Positions 6,811 to 17,508 of a DNA stretch of 32,961 nt are shown one piece after another (positions within the stretch are counted from its first letter, which is position 1; every line of letters begins with the position of its first letter). The stretch lies in assembly GCA_010025385.1 (NCBI GenBank), contig RGTL01000003.1, positions 1-32,961 on the forward strand, read 5' to 3'. Below the pieces are notes generated by a model. The model was not told the DNA's origin and made no database searches. It saw only the letters and a program-made list of their open reading frames with translations. Made by a program: the position numbers and the translations under genes. The DNA is from Gammaproteobacteria bacterium. GTDB lineage: Bacteria > Pseudomonadota > Gammaproteobacteria > Arenicellales > UBA868.

Positions 6811-9483
6811 TTAGGAGGCGGTCAGCAACTGGCGCACCATGTAGGGCAAAATGCCTCCGTGCTGGTAGTAGTCCCACTCTTTGGGCGTGTCGATTCGGAT
6901 CCGGGCCGTAAGGGTAAAACGCTCACCGGCCGAGCGGACCACCTCGACCTGTAAGTGAGAGTCCCCAGGCGCCGGTTTTGAGAGATTAAATAACTCAGCG
7001 CCGTCAAGACCGTGGCTTTTTGCATCCTCCCCTTCCAGGAATTGAAGCGGTAGGACACCCATGCCCACCAGATTGGACCGATGGATACGCTCGAAACTTT
7101 CTACGAGAACTGCTCTGACACCGAGTAAAGCCACGCCTTTGGCTGCCCAGTCACGTGATGAGCCCGTGCCGTATTCTTTTCCGCCAATGACTACCAACGG
7201 CGTGCCAGCCTCGGCGTAGCGCATCGCGGCATCATAAATCGTCATTTGCTCGCCGGCTGGCTGGAATGTCGTCCAGCCGCCCTCCGTACCCGGCGCCATC
7301 ATATTGCGCAAGCGAATGTTGGCAAAGGTTCCGCGCATCATGACCTCATGATTTCCGCGTCGTGATCCATAGGAGTTGAAATCTTTTGTCGCCACACCAT
7401 GATCGGCAAGGTATCGCCCGGCGGGGCTGTCCGCCTGAATGGAGCCCGCCGGCGAGATATGGTCAGTCGTAATGCTGTCGCCCAATAGCGCAAGCGCTCG
7501 CGCGCCCTCGATTAACGGGATCCCGGGCGGTGTTTTCTGCATGCCATCGAAGTAAGGCGGACGACGGACGTAAGTCGATTTTGCGTCCCACTCAAACTGG
7601 CCACCCGTTCCGACCGGAACGGCCTGCCACAACGCATCACCACGAAAGACATCCGCATAGCGAGACTTGAACATCTCGCGAGTCACGTGCTCTGCGATGA
7701 CCGCGTTGGTCTCCGTTGCGCTTGGCCAGATGTCCGCCAGCATGACCGGTTGACCCTCGAGTCCGTGGCCGATCGGGTCAGATGCAAAATCGATATCGGT
7801 CGTCCCGGCGAGCGCATAGGCCACCACCAAAGGGGGTGAGGCTAAAAAATTCATGCGCACCTCCGAATGGACCCGACCTTCGAAGTTGCGATTGCCTGAA
7901 AGCACGGAAGAGACGATCAGTTCACCGTCTTTAATAGCGCTACTCACAGGGGCTGGTAAAGGACCCGAATTGCCGATACAGGTGGTGCATCCATAGCCAA
8001 CCACCGCGAAACCTACCGCCTCAAGATCATCCAAAAGCTCCGCATTACGAAGATAATCGGTGACCACCTGAGAGCCGGGAGCGAGGGAGGTCTTGACCCA
8101 GGGTTTCACGCTGAGCCCATGCTGGCGCGCGTTTCGTGCGAGCAGGCCGGCCGCCATGATCACGCCTGGATTCGAGGTATTCGTGCAACTGGTGATTGCG
8201 GCGATGACAACCGACAAATCGGATAGTTGTCCGTCCTGGCCATTGACCGAAATCGACTGCGTGCGCTTGTCTTTATCCTGTCGCGTCTCAGCGAGCGCGC
8301 TGCGAATATCCTGTTTAGCCGAGCGTAGGGCAATTCGGTCCTGGGGCCGTTTAGGGCCGGCGATGCTCGCCTCAACCGAGGCCAGATCCAAAGAGACGGT
8401 ATCGTCGAAGTCTGGCGTTTGACTTGCCGCGTCACGGAACATCCCCTGCCGCCGGCAGTAGGCCTCCACCAGGGCAATATCGTCTTCTGATCGACCCGTC
8501 AGTCTCAGGTAATTCAGCGTTTCCGCATCGACCGGAAAAAAACCGCAGGTCGCACCATATTCAGGTGCCATGTTCGCGATCGTTGCCTTATCTGCCAACG
8601 ACAGATGGTTAAGCCCCTCACCATAGAATTCCACAAACTTTCCGACCACGCCCTTCTTTCGAAGTATCTCAACCACCATCAGCACGAGGTCCGTCGCCGT
8701 TGCCCCTTCGGGCAGCTCCCCCTTCAGTTCAAATCCAACCACTTCGGGTATCAGCATCGTAACGGGCTGTCCGAGCATCGCGGCCTCCGCCTCGATACCG
8801 CCAACGCCCCAACCCAGCACCCCAAGCCCATTGACCATCGTCGTGTGCGAATCCGTACCCACGACCGTGTCAGGATAGGCCAACGACTGACCGGAATCGC
8901 CCTGTTGGAAAACCACACTAGCAAGATACTCAACGTTAACCTGATGCACGATACCGGTCGCGGGCGGAACCACTTGAAAATTGCTGAAGGCTTCCTGACC
9001 CCAGCGCAAAAAGGCGTAACGTTCGGCGTTTCGGTCGTACTCGAGGGCCGCGTTTTCCTTAAGTGCACTGGCCTTGCCGAAGTGATCGACCATCACCGAG
9101 TGATCAATAACCAAGTCAGCCGGTGAAAGCGGGTTGACCTTTTGCGCATCGCCACCAAGAGCTGCCACCGCCTCGCGCATGACCGCAAGATCAACAACCG
9201 CGGGCACGCCCGTAAAATCCTGCATCAACACACGCGCTGGCGTAAACGCGATCTCGGTAGCGCTCGTTGAACCGGGTCGCCAACTCGCTAGCGTTTCGAT
9301 GTCGGCGGCTCGCACGCTAACGCCATCCTCCGTACGAAGGAGATTTTCCAGAAGAATTTTTAGCGTGACCGGAAGCCGGTCCAGCTCATATTGAGCGGCA
9401 AGGGCATCAAGTGCATATATCTCGACGCGGGTTTGATTGACGGAAAGCGTGGTTCTGGCGCCAAAACTATTTTGCGATTGCAA
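6811..9483 (-). CDS. acnA: Aconitate hydratase A
   Basis: Interconverts citrate and isocitrate in the TCA and glyoxylate cycles, using a [4Fe-4S] cluster. The 890 residues match the AcnA/IRP-like length. The three cluster cysteines are C433 (SCTNTSNPG) and C499/C502 ([11 protein letters not shown]). Other family blocks are [20 protein letters not shown] (about 207-226) and, in the C-terminal swivel domain, [14 protein letters not shown]. The start is a TTG at 9483: no ATG lies close by in frame, and GGAG stands nine bases upstream of this TTG, so it decides the start. The gene is alone between a convergent transporter and ligA, 128 bp behind it. PrpD-linked AcnD-type enzymes are a less likely alternative because no prp genes are nearby. 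Confidence 0.96.
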   Translation of the reverse strand: MQSQNSFGARTTLSVNQTRVEIYALDALAAQYELDRLPVTLKILLENLLRTEDGVSVRAADIETLASWRPGSTSATEIAFTPARVLMQDFTGVPAVVDLAVMREAVAALGGDAQKVNPLSPADLVIDHSVMVDHFGKASALKENAALEYDRNAERYAFLRWGQEAFSNFQVVPPATGIVHQVNVEYLASVVFQQGDSGQSLAYPDTVVGTDSHTTMVNGLGVLGWGVGGIEAEAAMLGQPVTMLIPEVVGFELKGELPEGATATDLVLMVVEILRKKGVVGKFVEFYGEGLNHLSLADKATIANMAPEYGATCGFFPVDAETLNYLRLTGRSEDDIALVEAYCRRQGMFRDAASQTPDFDDTVSLDLASVEASIAGPKRPQDRIALRSAKQDIRSALAETRQDKDKRTQSISVNGQDGQLSDLSVVIAAITSCTNTSNPGVIMAAGLLARNARQHGLSVKPWVKTSLAPGSQVVTDYLRNAELLDDLEAVGFAVVGYGCTTCIGNSGPLPAPVSSAIKDGELIVSSVLSGNRNFEGRVHSEVRMNFLASPPLVVAYALAGTTDIDFASDPIGHGLEGQPVMLADIWPSATETNAVIAEHVTREMFKSRYADVFRGDALWQAVPVGTGGQFEWDAKSTYVRRPPYFDGMQKTPPGIPLIEGARALALLGDSITTDHISPAGSIQADSPAGRYLADHGVATKDFNSYGSRRGNHEVMMRGTFANIRLRNMMAPGTEGGWTTFQPAGEQMTIYDAAMRYAEAGTPLVVIGGKEYGTGSSRDWAAKGVALLGVRAVLVESFERIHRSNLVGMGVLPLQFLEGEDAKSHGLDGAELFNLSKPAPGDSHLQVEVVRSAGERFTLTARIRIDTPKEWDYYQHGGILPYMVRQLLTAS

Positions 9484-9567
9484 CAGTGAAGTCTCCGGGT
9501 GTTACCCTGATGCGGGCGGACGAAAAATCGCATGAATTTTAACGTATCGGGGTAGCCATGCCGAGAA

Positions 9568-9597
9568 GCGCCGGGCCTCGCTAGACCCGAGCGGCGC
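9568..9597 (-). terminator. Possible stem-loop after ligA
   Basis: Fourteen bases after the ligA stop codon (minus strand) there is an inverted repeat, GCGCCG ... CGGCGC, with further GGG/CCC pairing inside the loop. It is followed by TTCTCGG, not by a real T-tract. It could end the smc-zipA-ligA transcript or stabilise its 3' end; without a T-run this is weak. Confidence 0.25.
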
Positions 9598-9611
9598 ACC
9601 GATGAGGACGA

Positions 9612-11362
<1,751 letters not shown>

Positions 11363-11378
11363 TTAAAACATGCCGCGG

Positions 11379-12566
11379 TTAAAAAAGGCGTCGGGCTTCT
11401 TCCGAACCGGGCGCGATGCCATAGCGACGCATAGACGCCTCAAGCGAGTGAACCTGGCGCCGGATCGCTTCGAGATGGCTGTCACTGATGATCTCGCCCT
11501 CAGGATCAACAAGCAAACCATCAAGTTCATTGCAGACGTAATTGGCCACTGACATTAAGTCAGCAAAGGTCGCCGACGGTCGACTGACTCGAGGCACATT
11601 CATGTAAATGGCAAGCCCTCTTAGTACTCCTGATCCCAAATCCTCATAACTGAAACGTCCCTCTTCCGAACGGTTGGCCAAACTGAAACGGCTGACGCCT
11701 GTCCGCGCGTCGAACAGATGAAAGACTTCATCCTTGCCCAGACGCATCCCCGCGCGCTCCAACACGCGGGAGATATCCCGACCTCGAAAACCCGAGCCCG
11801 GTTTCGGTTCGATATGGAGAACCGCAATCAAATCAAATTCCGTGCAAAAACGCGCTAGCCGCCCGGCTTCGGGTAACGCCTCTTCAATAGACATGTCGAA
11901 CTCCATCGGGCGATTAAGCGCCTCCGACATCTGGTACGCGAGGTTATTGAAGCGCGTCAACTCAGACTCATTGGTTTGCCCGTGCCGGTCAGCCATCTGA
12001 AGACTAACGATGAGATCGGAAAACACCTCATCAACAGGGGCGGAGGTTAAATCGAGCCAGGCATTTCCCGGATCCGTGCGACCGTGTATTGATCGGGGTC
12101 GCTCCAACGGAATCTCGTGTTGACGGAAAACCGCAAGGGCGCCATCTCGGGAGACCAGATTAGGTCCTGGTAGGCGCACCCAATAATCGATCTTGAGGGG
12201 TCGTCCGCCAATATCGGCACTCAAAGACTGGATAGGGGCTATCGGATGCTCCCCATCAGGAGCGCCCCGGGACTCAGGCGCCTCATCGATTTCTTGAGCA
12301 GAGGGCTCCGGCCGAGCGCCGCTCGGCTCAAAGTCACCGGAAGGCATGAGGGAAGGTTCGCGTTGGGCGAGCCGTTCGGCAAGGCGCTGGGGTTTGAGCC
12401 AGTTTTTTACATCTTCGAGGTTGAAGTTCTCGATTCTCTGCAGGATCCACACCTGAATCAGGCGGACCAAAGGCCTTTGATTATTCCGTTGTTGCCACAA
12501 TGAAATCCCGGTCACGGCAGCGAGCACCAAAGCGCCCACCAGAATCAATGCCAATTGCAGGGTCAT
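11379..12566 (-). CDS. zipA: Cell division protein ZipA
   Basis: Inner-membrane anchor that tethers FtsZ protofilaments at the division site. The 395-residue protein has the ZipA layout. It has an N-terminal membrane helix (residues 3-25, LQLALILVGALVLAAVTGI). An acidic, proline-containing linker follows (about 60-135). The C-terminal FtsZ-binding domain (about 235-375) contains ARFCTEFDLIAVLHIEP, VFHLFDARTGVSRFSLANR and FADLMSVANYVCNELDGLLVD. Its ATG lies two bases after the smc stop codon, and ligA follows 16 bp after its own stop, so the three are almost certainly one operon. Sequence between the anchor and the C-terminal domain is poorly conserved in the family; recognition rests on layout, C-terminal domain and position. 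Confidence 0.92.
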   Translation of the reverse strand: MTLQLALILVGALVLAAVTGISLWQQRNNQRPLVRLIQVWILQRIENFNLEDVKNWLKPQRLAERLAQREPSLMPSGDFEPSGARPEPSAQEIDEAPESRGAPDGEHPIAPIQSLSADIGGRPLKIDYWVRLPGPNLVSRDGALAVFRQHEIPLERPRSIHGRTDPGNAWLDLTSAPVDEVFSDLIVSLQMADRHGQTNESELTRFNNLAYQMSEALNRPMEFDMSIEEALPEAGRLARFCTEFDLIAVLHIEPKPGSGFRGRDISRVLERAGMRLGKDEVFHLFDARTGVSRFSLANRSEEGRFSYEDLGSGVLRGLAIYMNVPRVSRPSATFADLMSVANYVCNELDGLLVDPEGEIISDSHLEAIRRQVHSLEASMRRYGIAPGSEEARRLF

Positions 12567-12568
12567 GG

Positions 12569-15500
12569 CTATTGCGCCGCGAGCTTGACCGCCTCGTCAA
12601 TGTCGACTGACACAATCGAAGAAACGCCCGGTTCCCCCATCGTCACGCCCAGCAGCACATCGGCCGATTCCATGGTGATCTTGTTGTGCGTGATCACCAC
12701 TAACTGCGAGACCTCCGCCAAGCTTCTCAGCGTCTTGCAATAGCGTTCGACATTTCGGTCATCCAGAGGCGCGTCCACCTCGTCCAGGATACAAAACGGC
12801 GCCGGATTTAAACGAAACAGGGCAAACATGAGCGCCACCGCTGTGAGCGCCTTTTCGCCACCCGAAAGAAGATGAATCGTGCTGTTGCGTTTTCCGGGCG
12901 GCCTCGCCATGACCGTCACCCCGGTCGTCAGCAGATCGTCTTCGGTCAGCTCCAGAACGGCACTGCCCCCACCAAAAAGGCTGGGGAAGAAGTCTGAAAA
13001 TCCTTTGTTTAACTCGTCGAATGTGCTCTTGAATCGCTCCTTGGTCTCCTTGTCGATTTTACGAATAACGCCGGCAAGGGTTTCCAACGCCTCCATGAGG
13101 TCTGAATGTTGCGAATCGAGATAGGTTTTACGTTCTGCCTGCTCCTCGTATTCTTCGATCGCGACAAGGTTTACAGGACCGATCGCCTCAATCTTCTGAG
13201 CGAGACCCTCTGAACGTTCAAGCCAAACGCCCTCATCCGCCTCCGCCGGTAACGCAGCAAGAAGCTCGTCAAGCACGTAACGCTCCGCACGAACACTCTC
13301 GGCTAGGGTATCCAGCCGGACCGAGAGCTCCTGGGCTTTTAATCTTTCATCCTGCAGGGCGTCGCGGGCAGATGCCACCTCCTGCTCTTTAGCCGACAGC
13401 GCGCCATGCTGCTCACGAATTCTGGTTTCGATCAGCGTATGATCGTGTCGACCTGTCGCAAGTAAGGACTCGGCCTCTGCGCGCTGCGTCAGTAACGTCT
13501 GCAGTCTCTCGCCCAGAGCGATGCCGGGATCTTCTCCACTTTCGAGACGCTGTTTCAGTTCATCGTAACGCGCCTGCATTCGTTCACTCTGGGCGGCCAG
13601 CCGCTGGACGCTTGCCTGATGCGTCTCAAGGGAGGCGCGGGCGTGCTGCAAGACAAGCTCCGTCTCGTGGCGACGGTCTCGCGCCAGCTGGACGTGTTGC
13701 CGAGCCTGGGCGAGCGCCTGGCCGATGACGTCCTTTTCACCCAAAAGCATGGACCGCTGCTGCTCAAGCTCTCCGCTTTCGTCCTCGGCGATAGCAAAAT
13801 GACGCCGGGCGTCATCGAGTTGCGCTTCGGTCTTTGTCAGCTCGGAGCCAAGCTCTTCCACCTCGCCCGTTAACTGCTGACGCCGACCCTCAATCTGATC
13901 AAAGCGTGCCTGTTTGCCGGCCAATCGTTGGCGGGCCGCCTGGAAGGTCTCCCGTATGTCCGCCGTGACGCGCTGTATGGATTCCTGTTGCGACTCCAGA
14001 TCCTTGATGTGATGGCGAAGCTGCTCCAGTTCCGCTTCCTGGTTGGCCACCCGTTCCACGAATTGAGGGACCTGGGTCTGTAGTCGGGTGATTTCTTCCT
14101 CCCGCTCGAGGAATCCTTCCGCGCCGCTGGATTCGCGTGAGACCTGCGCCCAGTTTTTTCCGACCAGTACGCCGCTGCGGGTAACGAAACTTTCTCCCGG
14201 TTGGAGCTCTCCTCGCCTCGACAGCGCCTCACTCAAGGTTTCGCATACGAGCACGCCGCTTAACATAGATCCCAGATCGTAGCGATCGCAATCTACAAAG
14301 TTCAGCAACTGACCATCCGTGCTTGAGGCATTGGAAATTCCTGCCTCAACCAGAAAGAGATTCTGGCGAGGCAGATCCGACTCTTCGGCCAACGAACCCC
14401 GGAGATCGGTGACGCCCAGACCGGTCAGCCGAAGACCAAACACCGCATCCGCAGCACGCTCCCATCCACCGCGCACCCTAATCTCATTCGCAAGCAACGG
14501 CGCATGACTCAATCCCCGTCGACCAAGCCAAGCGTCGTACTCCTCGTTTCGCCCAAGGGACTCCCCCTGAAGATCCTCGAGCGATTGCAGCCGGCTGCGA
14601 GCGGTGAGCATCTGTTCTCGCTGCTCATCCAGCGATTGGGACTGTATCTCCACCTTATTGCGCGCTTCACTAATAGTCCTTGCCAGTGTCTCGTTTCTCC
14701 CCTCAGCCTGCAGGAGTTCTGTCTCCCGTTCCCCGGCATCGACCCTGGCTTTTTCTACTTCCAGCGCTTCTTCTTCCTGAAGCAACTGCGTCAACTCTTC
14801 ATCCAGACGGGCTAAACGCTCCTGAGTCCGAATGTCGCTGGCCTCGAGCTGTTCGATTCTGGTTCGTTGGACCTCGCGATCCTTAATCGGTGTGGTGACG
14901 CGCTGGGAAAATTCGTTCCATCGCTGCTGCCATTGCTCATAGTCGCCCTCACAGTGGGCCTGTGTGGCGAGCGCCTGTTCCAAATTCTCCGCGAGGACTC
15001 CTCGCTCATCCGCATGCCGAGTGACCTCGCCCTGAAGGGATTCAATACGGCTATTGTCCTCAGCATACTGGCCGCGAATATCACCGAGCGTCACTTCCAA
15101 TCGCTCGAACTCTGCTCGCTGCTGCTCGCCGGTCTCGCGAGCATGTTCAATCGCTTGCTCAACCGATGCGACATCTGCACCTACCGCGTAAAACGCGGCC
15201 TGCAGATCATTTACTTTTTGCTGAGCGTTTAATTCATCCGCCCGGAGCCGTTCAATTTGACTCTCGATCGCCCGTTGCTCACCAAGGTGGCTTTCAACAA
15301 CGGTCTGGGCCTGCGACGTGCGCAAGGATTGGGCTTCCACACGCCGCTTCTGATTTTGATATCGGATAGCCAGAAGCTGTCCATTAACCTCGCGCTCCTC
15401 TTCCTTTAATTTGCTGTAACGACGTGCGGCCTGGGATTGACGCTGGAGTCGTCGTAACTGCGTGTCCAGTTCCTTGCGAATATCGTCAACCCGGCTAAGG

Positions 15501-16069
15501 TTCTCCCGGGTATGGCGCATGCGGGTCTCGGTTTCCCGACGTCGATCCTTGTAATGTGAGATGCCCGCCGCCTCTTCAACAAACGCACGCAACTCCTCAG
15601 GACGCGCTTCGACAATCCGACTGACCATGCCCTGCTCAATGATCGAGTACGAACGATGGCCAAGCCCCGTTCCGCGAAACAAATCCGTGATATCCCGGCG
15701 TCGACAGGTCGCTTTGTTTAGGAGGTACTCTGAGGTCCCGTCGCGTGACAGCGTGCGCTTGACGGAGATCTCGCTATAGCGAGCATAGGCCTGAGCGCTC
15801 TTGCCGTCGGTGTTATCGAACACCAGTTCTACGGATGCCTTCCCGACCGGCTTTCTCGCCTCGGAACCATTAAAGATAACGTCAGCCATGCTGTCGCCCC
15901 GAAGCTTTCGGGCCGAGCTCTCCCCCATCACCCAGCGTACCGCATCGATCACGTTCGACTTACCGCAACCATTGGGGCCGATGATTCCGGTGAGATCTGC
16001 TGGAATCGTTATCGTGGTGGGATCAACAAAGGACTTGAAGCCTGAGACGAGGATTTTCTTTAGACGCAT
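12569..16069 (-). CDS. smc: Chromosome segregation protein SMC
   Basis: ATPase that organises and segregates the chromosome with ScpA and ScpB. The 1166 residues match bacterial SMC. Features in order: Walker A GPNGCGKS (31-38); long coiled coil from about 165 to 500; hinge domain at about 510-650 (with VFGLRLTGLGVTDLRG); second coiled coil; C-terminal signature LLSGGEKALTAVALMFAL, Walker B CILDEVDAP near residue 1093, and the D-loop PLDDRN. It heads smc-zipA-ligA. A perfect TATAAT -10 hexamer lies about 140 bp upstream (minus strand), but no good -35 hexamer stands at the right distance. The upstream 176 bp between this gene and the GST gene hold no other gene that I can see. Confidence 0.97.
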   Translation of the reverse strand: MRLKKILVSGFKSFVDPTTITIPADLTGIIGPNGCGKSNVIDAVRWVMGESSARKLRGDSMADVIFNGSEARKPVGKASVELVFDNTDGKSAQAYARYSEISVKRTLSRDGTSEYLLNKATCRRRDITDLFRGTGLGHRSYSIIEQGMVSRIVEARPEELRAFVEEAAGISHYKDRRRETETRMRHTRENLSRVDDIRKELDTQLRRLQRQSQAARRYSKLKEEEREVNGQLLAIRYQNQKRRVEAQSLRTSQAQTVVESHLGEQRAIESQIERLRADELNAQQKVNDLQAAFYAVGADVASVEQAIEHARETGEQQRAEFERLEVTLGDIRGQYAEDNSRIESLQGEVTRHADERGVLAENLEQALATQAHCEGDYEQWQQRWNEFSQRVTTPIKDREVQRTRIEQLEASDIRTQERLARLDEELTQLLQEEEALEVEKARVDAGERETELLQAEGRNETLARTISEARNKVEIQSQSLDEQREQMLTARSRLQSLEDLQGESLGRNEEYDAWLGRRGLSHAPLLANEIRVRGGWERAADAVFGLRLTGLGVTDLRGSLAEESDLPRQNLFLVEAGISNASSTDGQLLNFVDCDRYDLGSMLSGVLVCETLSEALSRRGELQPGESFVTRSGVLVGKNWAQVSRESSGAEGFLEREEEITRLQTQVPQFVERVANQEAELEQLRHHIKDLESQQESIQRVTADIRETFQAARQRLAGKQARFDQIEGRRQQLTGEVEELGSELTKTEAQLDDARRHFAIAEDESGELEQQRSMLLGEKDVIGQALAQARQHVQLARDRRHETELVLQHARASLETHQASVQRLAAQSERMQARYDELKQRLESGEDPGIALGERLQTLLTQRAEAESLLATGRHDHTLIETRIREQHGALSAKEQEVASARDALQDERLKAQELSVRLDTLAESVRAERYVLDELLAALPAEADEGVWLERSEGLAQKIEAIGPVNLVAIEEYEEQAERKTYLDSQHSDLMEALETLAGVIRKIDKETKERFKSTFDELNKGFSDFFPSLFGGGSAVLELTEDDLLTTGVTVMARPPGKRNSTIHLLSGGEKALTAVALMFALFRLNPAPFCILDEVDAPLDDRNVERYCKTLRSLAEVSQLVVITHNKITMESADVLLGVTMGEPGVSSIVSVDIDEAVKLAAQ

Positions 16070-16209
16070 GTAGAAAAAATAACGGTGGTATCCACGTTCT
16101 CGAACGTGTCGTTAGCAGTGTTCCGCCAACGCACGTCCTCTAAAAAGGCTGAGTGAAAAGCTCTTGGCGCCGCCAACGCAACGCGTCAGCGGCCTGAGCA
16201 AGCGCCTTA

Positions 16210-16215
16210 ATTATA
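16210..16215 (-). promoter_or_regulatory. Possible -10 element upstream of smc
   Basis: On the minus strand the sequence reads CCGATATAATTAAGG, containing a perfect TATAAT. It lies in the gap between the GST gene and smc, oriented toward smc. No recognisable -35 hexamer is found 16-18 bases upstream. I offer it only as the best promoter-like site in front of smc-zipA-ligA. Confidence 0.25.
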
Positions 16216-16245
16216 TCGGAACTTCATGCCCTACCGAGGACCAAA

Positions 16246-16857
16246 TTAGTCTTGAGGCACCGTCTCACGCATCGAGGGACGCTTGGAAAATTCCTCATAC
16301 CAGGCGCTCAATTTTTCATGCCCTTCTCGCCACGGCTCACTTGAAAAACGAAAATCAAGATAACCCAACGCGCAGCCCACCGATATCGTGCCGATATCAA
16401 CTCGCTGACTTAGCCACTGTGCATGCGCTTCCAGCCAATCGATACTTTGGTTGATGGCTTTCATTTGGCGATCCACCCATCCATCCCATCGATAAGGCTC
16501 CGGTCTTCTGACGCGCTCAATGACCGCGGAGACCGCGGCATCCAAAATCCCGTCGGCGAGCGCCTGAAGCCTAAGCGCCGTCATGCGTTCACCTGATTCA
16601 TCAGGGAAGAGCTTGGTTCCGGAGTGAAGGCCGTCGAGAAATTCGCAAATAACGGGCGAATCAAAAATCTGCTCCCCCGATTCAGTAACGAGAGCCGGAA
16701 CCCGACCCAGCGGGTTGTTCTCGGCGAGATTGGTTTGCGGATCCCATGGATTTGTGCCGATGCGCTCGACGGAGGCACCCTGGCCCGTCTCAAGAAGCAC
16801 CACGCTGACCTTTCTCACATAGGGCGAAGTGGGCGAATAACGGAGTTTTAGCGTCAT
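16246..16857 (-). CDS. Glutathione S-transferase family protein
   Basis: Cytosolic GST-fold protein of 203 residues. The N-terminal thioredoxin-like domain begins MTLKLRYSPTSPYVRKV, with serine where the catalytic Ser/Cys of this subgroup sits (S9 or S11). The glutathione-binding block follows: NPLGRVPALV, then the E-x-I-F-D-S-P-V-I segment. The helical C-terminal domain has the family's late block ISVGCALGYLDFRF with the usual N-capping pattern (T/S-x-x-D-like). AAGG stands about ten bases upstream of the ATG. The substrate cannot be told. It faces away from dksA, with 116 bp between the two starts. Confidence 0.9.
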   Translation of the reverse strand: MTLKLRYSPTSPYVRKVSVVLLETGQGASVERIGTNPWDPQTNLAENNPLGRVPALVTESGEQIFDSPVICEFLDGLHSGTKLFPDESGERMTALRLQALADGILDAAVSAVIERVRRPEPYRWDGWVDRQMKAINQSIDWLEAHAQWLSQRVDIGTISVGCALGYLDFRFSSEPWREGHEKLSAWYEEFSKRPSMRETVPQD

Positions 16858-16887
16858 TTTGATAACCTTTTAGAGGGTTTTCTGGCA

Positions 16888-16916
16888 TTGCATCTGCTGG
16901 ACTAACCTGATAGATT
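16888..16916 (+). promoter_or_regulatory. Possible sigma-70 promoter for dksA
   Basis: TTGCAT (16888-16893) and TAGATT (16911-16916) are 17 bases apart, in front of dksA. The -35 is poor and the -10 fair. Immediately after the -10 the sequence is GCGGCGCC, a GC-rich discriminator of the kind found at promoters sensitive to ppGpp and DksA. Visual match only. Confidence 0.3.
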
Positions 16917-16973
16917 GCGGCGCCTTAAATTTCCCGAACAGTGGATCTATTGACCCACGCGCAGTGTAAATCA

Positions 16974-17414
16974 ATGGCCGCAACAAAGAAAAAAATCGTC
17001 GACGAGCTCATTCACGGAATTAAGCCGCATCGCCCGAAACGCGGTGAACCGTACATGGGAGACGTCCAATCGGCTCACTTTCGCGACATCCTTAACGCCT
17101 GGAAACAGGAGCTCATCGAGGATATCGAGAAAACCATGTCAGTGATGCAGGACGAAAACATCAGCCTGCCGGACCCAAACGATCGCGCGAGCCTCGAGAC
17201 CGATCGGTCATTAGAGTTGCGCACTCGGGATCGGGAAAGAAAACTTATTAAGAAAATCAATGACTCCCTCTCTGATCTTGAGAAAGGAGATTATGGATAT
17301 TGCGTAGATTGCGGCGTTGAAATCGGAATCAAGCGGCTGGAAGCCCGGCCGACGGCCTCGCTGTGCATCGACTGCAAGTCCCTGAGTGAGATTCGAGAGC
17401 GCCAAAGCGCCTGA
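16974..17414 (+). CDS. dksA: RNA polymerase-binding transcription factor DksA
   Basis: Binds the secondary channel of RNA polymerase and, with ppGpp, adjusts rRNA and amino-acid promoters. From the ATG at 16974 the protein has 146 residues, close to the 151 of E. coli DksA. GEPYMGDVQSAHFRDIL opens the coiled coil, and DPNDRAS carries the two aspartates of the coiled-coil tip (D67, D70). ELRTRDRERKLIKKI follows, and the zinc finger has four cysteines (C110, C113, C131, C134 in YGYCVDCG...LCIDC). An alternative GTG start at 16941 would add 11 residues; neither has a ribosome binding site. A possible promoter with a GC-rich discriminator lies upstream. The gene stands alone between a divergent GST and the dihydroorotase. 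Confidence 0.95.
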   Translation: MAATKKKIVDELIHGIKPHRPKRGEPYMGDVQSAHFRDILNAWKQELIEDIEKTMSVMQDENISLPDPNDRASLETDRSLELRTRDRERKLIKKINDSLSDLEKGDYGYCVDCGVEIGIKRLEARPTASLCIDCKSLSEIRERQSA

Positions 17415-17508
17415 TGGGATAATCCCAAAGCTACTCCGAGCGGCCCGGCGGAGCGTCCTCACCGGGTCAGGTACACTTCGGGCACCTCTGTCCCGATCGT
17501 AACGACCC

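Noticed and set aside
8605-9126. Long plus-strand open frame of 173 codons within acnA
   Set aside because: It lies wholly antisense to conserved aconitase blocks and is histidine- and arginine-rich, as shadow frames often are.
16070-16245. Possible tRNA or small RNA in the gap between smc and the GST gene
   Set aside because: No T-loop (G-T-T-C-R-A) or cloverleaf was found; only a weak TTGGC-GCC-GCCAA stem and a -10-like hexamer.
17413-17426. TGGGATAATCCCA palindrome just after dksA as a terminator
   Set aside because: The stem is only five pairs with a three-base loop and no T-run follows.
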